From the NCBI GenBank assembly GCA_937927845.1, contig CALFXE010000001.1, positions 15,910-79,909 on the forward strand: a stretch of DNA of 64,000 bases, read 5' to 3'. The DNA comes from an uncultured Paludibacter sp. Lineage in GTDB: Bacteria; Bacteroidota; Bacteroidia; Bacteroidales; Paludibacteraceae. The position numbers and the translations under genes are program-made. The notes under the pieces are model-generated. The model did no database searches. It was given only the letters and a program-made list of their open reading frames with translations, and was not told the DNA's origin. Shown piece by piece: positions 59,538 to 64,000 of the stretch. The stretch's first letter is position 1; every line of letters starts with the position of its first letter.

Positions 59538-60074
59538 ATGAAACTCTTTTTCACGATCTTGATGTTGACTACCGCGGTGAGTTCCGTTGCACAGACTGTT
59601 AGGACCGACACTCTTGCAAATGGCATTTATCTATCCGATTCGGATTTCCAGAAACACAACTTAACAAATGGATTTAATAAATCTAAATCAATAAAGCTAC
59701 TTGATAACAGCAGTCATTTTATTTCCATTAAAACTGACTCCAGCAAGCATAAATTCTATTATGATGAGATTTGGGGCTACAGAAAAAATGGACTTGACTG
59801 GCGTATTTATAACGCAGATTCTTATCAGGTTGACTATGTTGGGAAAGTATGCATTTACAGCTTAGTAGAGGGAATGCCCGGGAACACATCCCGGTTTCTT
59901 TATTTCAGCACCGGCTTAAATACACCTATACATCCTATTTCAAGAAAAACCCTGTCGGCCGCATTTCATTCCAATACGACGTTCATGGAAACGCTGAAAA
60001 AGTTTCCGATCACAAAGTCACTAACAAAATGGGATAAAGAGAATAAATGCTATCGTTTTATCACCTGGTTATGA
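59538..60074 (+). CDS. Exported hypothetical protein (178 aa)
   Basis: A signal peptide (MKLFFTILMLTTAVSSVAQ) is followed by a mixed body with YDEIWGYRKNGLDWRIYNAD. No family recognised. It lies in the arsenic cluster after the phosphoesterase, perhaps as a separate unit. Confidence 0.6.
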   Translation: MKLFFTILMLTTAVSSVAQTVRTDTLANGIYLSDSDFQKHNLTNGFNKSKSIKLLDNSSHFISIKTDSSKHKFYYDEIWGYRKNGLDWRIYNADSYQVDYVGKVCIYSLVEGMPGNTSRFLYFSTGLNTPIHPISRKTLSAAFHSNTTFMETLKKFPITKSLTKWDKENKCYRFITWL

Positions 60075-60087
60075 AATTACGTACAAT

Positions 60088-60528
60088 ATGAGGGTTTTGA
60101 TTATAACTATAGTGTCGATTTGGTCCTGTTTATCAGGATGCACAAAAGACAGTGAGCATAGGCCTTATTCACTATTGAATGTCAGATTTTTGGGCGATGA
60201 AGAAGACATAAGAATGGAAACAGTTCAGGGCGACTGGAATTTTGTTAGTCACACGGCAACAATCACCGCCACAGGGTACAAGTTCGAAAGTTTCTTTTTA
60301 AATCTGCCACAAATTGTAAATACCGGCGCTTATCCAAATATCTCGATAGACAACATCTCGTTATCTGATGGACTCGATTTTCTGCCCTTACGTCTTACGA
60401 GCGGCGTCATAACTATTACCCATTTTGACTCTGTGACAGTTAAGGGGGAATTCAGGGTCTCATTAGAAGATGAATTTAATGGCGCTGAAAACAGGACAAT
60501 TGTCGGGGGATTTTCAATCTATCAATAA
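60088..60528 (+). CDS. Small lipoprotein, unknown function
   Basis: A 146-aa protein with a lipobox (SCLSGCTKDSEH) and a beta-rich body; SGVITITHFDSVTVKGEFRV near the C-terminus suggests a beta-sandwich. Similar to Bacteroidota exported proteins with no assigned function. It is 13 bp after the previous gene. Confidence 0.65.
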   Translation: MRVLIITIVSIWSCLSGCTKDSEHRPYSLLNVRFLGDEEDIRMETVQGDWNFVSHTATITATGYKFESFFLNLPQIVNTGAYPNISIDNISLSDGLDFLPLRLTSGVITITHFDSVTVKGEFRVSLEDEFNGAENRTIVGGFSIYQ

Positions 60529-60546
60529 TATCAAACCAGTAGTTGT

Positions 60547-61362
60547 ATGAAAAAGATATTGGTAATCATAAATGGCCCATTCGCTCCACAGCACGTTATC
60601 AGTGCGGCTATTGGCATTGCTAAAGGCTCATCATCAACTTTGCATGCCTTTTTCTTAAACTATGCCTATGAATTAGTGGATTATAACTACCCGTTCCCTA
60701 ATGATTTGTCTTTGACAAGGAACCGGCTTACAGGTAAAACCCTGGCGGAGGAGAACGCTGAGCTGCTTGATCGCAACAAGAAGACATTCGAAGATGAATG
60801 CAGGCATGCAAAAATTGAATATGAAATATCACCGGATACTGACATTTCATTAAATGGCCTGATAGAAAAGAGCGCTTTTGCTGATGTTATTGTAGCCGAT
60901 GCGGCGACCGATTCAACCCATTACCATTTGATTGATCTTTTGGTTAATTCACATTGCCCGGTATACCTTGTATCTAAAAGTGCAGATCAGGTCAACAATA
61001 TTATACTTTGCTATGACGGCAGTTTTTCCAGTATGAAAGCGTTAAAAATGTTTGCCTATATTTTTCCTGAATTAAATGATTTGCCCTCTTTTTTAGTCAA
61101 TGTTTCCTCCGGGAAGATTTCCGCTTTACCACATGAAGAAGACCTGAGAACATGGCTTTCAAAACGGTACAGCAATATGCAGACTATAATGTTACATGGA
61201 ACTGAACGTGAGGAATTAGAGCGTTTTATTGCTTCTCACCCCGATTCTATTGTTGTTATGGGTGCTTATGGCAGGTCAGGTATTTCCCGGTTTTTCCATA
61301 AAAGTCTTGCCAATACTGTTATCCAGCATACAAAATCCCATCTGCTCATTACTCATGAATAA
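60547..61362 (+). CDS. Universal stress protein (UspA) family, two domains
   Basis: A 271-aa tandem-Usp protein. The second half has IVVMGAYGRSGISRFFHK, matching the ATP-binding motif of UspA except that the GS/GT after the loop is replaced (HKS), which may weaken nucleotide binding. The first half has a diverged Usp fold. UspA proteins respond to many stresses. It precedes GcvH by 21 bp. Confidence 0.85.
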   Translation: MKKILVIINGPFAPQHVISAAIGIAKGSSSTLHAFFLNYAYELVDYNYPFPNDLSLTRNRLTGKTLAEENAELLDRNKKTFEDECRHAKIEYEISPDTDISLNGLIEKSAFADVIVADAATDSTHYHLIDLLVNSHCPVYLVSKSADQVNNIILCYDGSFSSMKALKMFAYIFPELNDLPSFLVNVSSGKISALPHEEDLRTWLSKRYSNMQTIMLHGTEREELERFIASHPDSIVVMGAYGRSGISRFFHKSLANTVIQHTKSHLLITHE

Positions 61363-61383
61363 TTCAAAATAAATTTAAATTTT

Positions 61384-61767
61384 ATGCAATTTCCAAACGA
61401 TTATAAATATTCAAAAGAACACACTTGGGCTAAGATAGAAAATGAAGCTGCCATCATTGGAATCACTGAATTTGCGCAAAGCGAATTGGGTGAGATAGTA
61501 TATGTGGATTTACCAGCTATTGGCAAGAAATTCACAAAAGATGAAGTTTTCGGTTCAGTAGAGGCGGTAAAGACGACCTCTGATTTGTTTATACCTGTCA
61601 GCGGTGAAATCACTGAAATTAACACGGCCTTGAAGGACAAGGCAGACCTTGTTAATAGCAATCCTTATACTGATGGCTGGATGATCAAGGTCAGATTATC
61701 AAATCCATCAGAATCTAATATGCTGCTTACCTCGGATGATTATCAAAAAATGGTCGGGGCTGATTAG
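61384..61767 (+). CDS. gcvH: Glycine cleavage H-like lipoyl-carrier protein
   Basis: A 127-aa GcvH family protein: EHTWAKIENEAAIIGIT, LGEIVYVDLP, FGSVEAVKTTSDLF with lipoyl Lys63, and SNPYTDGWMIKV. GcvH carries aminomethyl groups in glycine cleavage, but other GcvH-like proteins serve lipoate assembly. No gcvT, gcvP or lipoate genes are nearby. Its place beside UspA and arsenic genes is odd. It may be a second, accessory GcvH: arsenite attacks lipoyl dithiols, so an extra lipoyl carrier could act as a sink or substitute; this is inference. Confidence 0.92.
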   Translation: MQFPNDYKYSKEHTWAKIENEAAIIGITEFAQSELGEIVYVDLPAIGKKFTKDEVFGSVEAVKTTSDLFIPVSGEITEINTALKDKADLVNSNPYTDGWMIKVRLSNPSESNMLLTSDDYQKMVGAD

Positions 61768-61807
61768 ACCGCTATTGAGTTCCCTACTATAGGTTGTCAT
61801 ACTCATC

Positions 61808-61830
61808 TTTTTCGATCTTTAGTCGAAAAA
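61808..61830. repeat. Perfect 8-bp inverted repeat downstream of gcvH
   Basis: TTTTTCGA pairs with TCGAAAAA across a 7-base spacer. It may serve as a weak terminator in either direction. The gap from 61768 to 62062 otherwise shows no gene. Confidence 0.4.
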
Positions 61831-62062
61831 CTTCGTGCTCCATTAGGGCTTTAATAAGCATGGATAATTATTTTCAAATTGTGCCGAAACTTTCTGATAG
61901 GAACTTAGCCATTTTGCCCATGATCCGCCATAATCAGTAGGAAGTTATTCTTGGTTCGGAATCCTTCACGTAAAAAAACTTGGAGATTACTGACCTTTTG
62001 CATCTCCAAACGGGACAGTGCCATTTTAAGAGGATATAGGTTTGCTCTTAAAACAAATCTCT

Positions 62063-62305
62063 ATGTCAACTATTATCAGCATGCACGACTGGTTAGACCA
62101 GCAACGTGAAAAATCCGAAGCTCATCAACGCCTATTTTTATCCGAGCGGCAGGTACGGTCGCACCCTCAATTTAAAGACGCTACTCCCCAAGAAATTGAA
62201 AATATAATCGGAACGCTTCATGACCTAGCGCTGATCTCTTACGAACTATTCTGCCGGGAAGTCCAGGAAAATGATGATAGTAAAACAGTTAGCCAGGCCG
62301 CATGA
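62063..62305 (+). CDS. Small helical protein upstream of the recombinase
   Basis: An 80-aa product from ATG 62063 (the TTG at 62042 is not preferred): MSTIISMHDWLDQQREKSEA, then RHPQ-like and ATPQEIENIIGTLHDLALIS. Soluble and helical, no family recognised. It stands 80 bp upstream of the serine recombinase and could be a regulator or directionality factor, but this rests on position only. Confidence 0.55.
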   Translation: MSTIISMHDWLDQQREKSEAHQRLFLSERQVRSHPQFKDATPQEIENIIGTLHDLALISYELFCREVQENDDSKTVSQAA

Positions 62306-62385
62306 GGGTTAACTAAAAAAACTTGTGCAATATGTTGATTATCAATATAATTGTGTTGAATTGTTTTCACTAAACCCTTGAAAAT

Positions 62386-64000
62386 ATGCAGACTTTAAAT
62401 GTTTTTAAGAAGTACGCAAAAGGTTCCGAACCAGTTATTGAATGGGTAACCGATTGTGTTATTTATACAAGAGTTTCTTCCAAAGAGCAAATGGAAGGAA
62501 TGAGCATTGAAACACAGCTTAAAGGCTGTAATGGGTATGCTGCCAAAGAAAAGCTAAACGTGCTTGGCCATTTTGGAGGCACATACGAATCTGCTGCCAG
62601 CGATGAAAGAAAGGAGTTCAAGCGCATGATTGATTTTTGCAGACGTAAGAAGAAAGGCAAAATGGTCATTCTTGTTAACAGTCTTGAACGCTTTAGCCGT
62701 ACTGGTGATAATGCCATTTGGTTATCGAGGCAATTGAGAGAGTTGGGTATTCAGATCGTTTCCGTTACCCAACCGATTGATACAAGAAATCCGGCAGGAG
62801 TGCTTCAACAAAATATCCTGTTTCTTTTCAGTCAGTATGATAATGATTTAAGAAGACTAAAGACAATTGATGGAATGAGAGAGCATTTGGAAGCAGGTAT
62901 CTGGTGTTGCCAGGCTCCGTTGGGATATGACAATGTTACTATCAATGGTGAAAAATCTGTAGTAATAAATGATACAGGGAAAATTTTAAGAAAGGCGTTT
63001 TTATGGAAGGCCAATGAGGGTATTAGTATGGTTGAAATCGTTAGGCGGTTAGAAGCACATGGTCTGAAGATAAAACATAATAGGTTAAGCGCAGCTTTGT
63101 CAAATCCGTTTTATTGTGGCATCATATCGCATGGTTTGCTGGAAGGAAGAGTAATTGAGGGGAAGCATGAGAAATTGGTGTCAAAAGAAATCTTTTTGCG
63201 AGCAAATAAGGAGAAAGGAAAAATACCTCATGGATATAAAGCAGACCCGCTAAATGACAACCTGCCGTTAAAGCAGTATGGTAAATGCGAGGGGTGTGGT
63301 GAAAACCTGCGGGGTTATTTAGTTAAGAAAAAGAACTTGTACTATTATAAATGCGATGGGAAAGGGAAGTGTACTTGTAACGTGAGTGCCAAGTCCCTCC
63401 ACAAAAAATTTGCTGCACTGCTTGAAGATATAACACTCCACGAAGATTACATCGAGTTATACAAAATGGAGCTTCGGCTGATCTATACTACCTTGAATGA
63501 AGAAAGAGAGGACAATACTGACCAGTATAAGGCAAAGATTAGGGAGCTGGATGAAAAGTGTGAACGGCTGGAAGAAAGGTTTATAAATGAGGAAATCAAG
63601 CCTGATCTGTACCACAAATATTCAGAGAAATTCAAAGCAGAAAGGGAGGAATTGAGGCAGTATTTGGAAAAGACCGTTTATAGCACCTCGAACCTGGAAA
63701 ATTACATTGAAAAATCATTGGAATATGTCCTGAACCTCCCGTCTGTATGGGCTTCCAGCAATTACGTTGAAAAAAGGAAGCTGCAAATGCGGGTGTTTCC
63801 TGAAGGATTTTTCTATAACAAGAAAAACGACCAACCTCGAACCACAAAAATGAACAGGGTATTTGTTGTAATCGCCCGTCTGAAGGGCAATACAGAGGAA
63901 AAAGAAACCGGAACTTCTGAGATCGTTTTCAGAAATTCCGGTTGGGTAGCCTCGACAGGAATCGAACCTGTATCTGGAGCTTCGGAAACTCTTATACTAT
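62386..64000 (+). CDS. Large serine recombinase (runs off the window)
   Basis: The frame starts at ATG 62386 and stays open to the window end (538 codons). The N-terminal resolvase domain has VIYTRVSSKEQ with catalytic Ser31, followed by a recombinase domain (GIWCCQAPLGYD, LSNPFYCGI), a zinc ribbon (CEGCGENLRGY ... CDGKGKCTC) and a coiled coil (about 390-430). These enzymes integrate mobile DNA without high-energy cofactors. The last ~30 codons cross a terminator and the tRNA-Arg gene on the other strand, so the true C-terminus may be shorter than annotated or altered by the junction. It is the likely integrase of a neighbouring element. Confidence 0.92.
   Translation, partial: MQTLNVFKKYAKGSEPVIEWVTDCVIYTRVSSKEQMEGMSIETQLKGCNGYAAKEKLNVLGHFGGTYESAASDERKEFKRMIDFCRRKKKGKMVILVNSLERFSRTGDNAIWLSRQLRELGIQIVSVTQPIDTRNPAGVLQQNILFLFSQYDNDLRRLKTIDGMREHLEAGIWCCQAPLGYDNVTINGEKSVVINDTGKILRKAFLWKANEGISMVEIVRRLEAHGLKIKHNRLSAALSNPFYCGIISHGLLEGRVIEGKHEKLVSKEIFLRANKEKGKIPHGYKADPLNDNLPLKQYGKCEGCGENLRGYLVKKKNLYYYKCDGKGKCTCNVSAKSLHKKFAALLEDITLHEDYIELYKMELRLIYTTLNEEREDNTDQYKAKIRELDEKCERLEERFINEEIKPDLYHKYSEKFKAEREELRQYLEKTVYSTSNLENYIEKSLEYVLNLPSVWASSNYVEKRKLQMRVFPEGFFYNKKNDQPRTTKMNRVFVVIARLKGNTEEKETGTSEIVFRNSGWVASTGIEPVSGASETLIL
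63897..63943 (-). terminator. Rho-independent terminator of the tRNA-Arg gene
   Basis: On the minus strand a 15-bp stem (AACCGGAATTTCTGA with TCAGAAGTTCCGGTT, one G-T pair) around an eight-base loop is followed by TTTCTTTTT. It lies four bases after the tRNA 3' end and overlaps the recombinase frame in antisense. Confidence 0.85.
63947..64000 (-). tRNA. tRNA-Arg (anticodon CCG), partial
   Basis: On the minus strand the sequence shows an anticodon loop TTCCGAA (anticodon CCG), a T-arm with ACAGG-TTCGATT-CCTGT and an acceptor strand CGAGGCT followed by discriminator A. The anticodon stem has four pairs and one A-C mismatch. The 5' part lies beyond the window. CCA is not encoded. Anticodon CCG reads the Arg codon CGG. 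It is a typical integration target; the recombinase gene abuts it. Confidence 0.8.

Overview
The window looks like a chromosomal segment of a Bacteroidota bacterium, most probably of the Chitinophagaceae. The signs are a SusC/SusD pair, TonB-dependent receptors with carboxypeptidase-regulatory-like domains, HYC_CC_PP and DUF6520-type small proteins, LytS/LytTR signalling, near absence of Shine-Dalgarno motifs, and TAnnTTTG-type promoter elements a few bases before several starts. The assignment is inference from gene families; no marker gene is present. It reads as a composite accessory region (genomic island), with recombination debris at the left and a serine recombinase abutting a tRNA-Arg gene at the right end. 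Layout: (1) 1-5.5 kb is a decaying defence island: the end of a HerA-type ATPase, a two-gene Cap4-nuclease plus SMC-ATPase (Lamassu/ABC-3C-like) operon, an ORF6N pseudogene and a CoiA-like nuclease. (2) 5.6-6 kb holds two tRNA-3'-end-like fragments and a frameshifted tyrosine-integrase C-terminus. (3) 6-9.5 kb is a metal cluster: a TonB receptor with an N-terminal HMA module, a secreted HMA protein and an HYC_CC_PP protein. (4) 9.8-28.7 kb is a tightly packed block of 25 genes on the minus strand: two small HTH proteins, an LEA14-like membrane protein, a transglutaminase-like protein, a glycine-rich membrane protein, a possible jelly-roll capsid protein, lambda-type lysozyme, annexin-like membrane protein, peptidoglycan-binding protein, two amidases, an L,D-transpeptidase-like protein, a holin-like protein, a spanin-like protein, a giant methyltransferase-helicase fusion and a RecA-fold ATPase. 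It lacks terminase, portal, tail and integrase genes. I read it as a candidate undescribed tailless, membrane-containing provirus or related particle. (5) 29.3-37.7 kb has an AraC regulator, MauE, a secreted DUF6520 peptide, SusD, SusC, a TlpA thioredoxin and a structured RNA candidate. (6) 38-43 kb has sensory fragments, a 50-aa peptide gene with its own terminator, an LPLAT-fold protein with an altered active site, and a LytS/LytTR two-component system. This is a candidate modified-peptide signalling locus. (7) 43.2-48.3 kb is a second metal/thiol cluster: CsoR-like repressor, thioredoxin-like protein, P1B ATPase with a YPC motif, HMA lipoprotein, CcdA-like membrane protein and a truncated flavoprotein. 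(8) 48.4-55.6 kb has a transglutaminase-like secreted protein, lipoproteins, a TonB receptor and an unknown protein. (9) 55.6-61.8 kb is an arsenic/phosphate cluster: ArsR, ArsM, aquaglyceroporin, PiT transporter, metallophosphoesterase, UspA and GcvH. (10) 62-64 kb has a small gene, the serine recombinase and the partial tRNA-Arg. Functional links are inferred from gene order and family knowledge. Searches and structure predictions named under each finding would test them.
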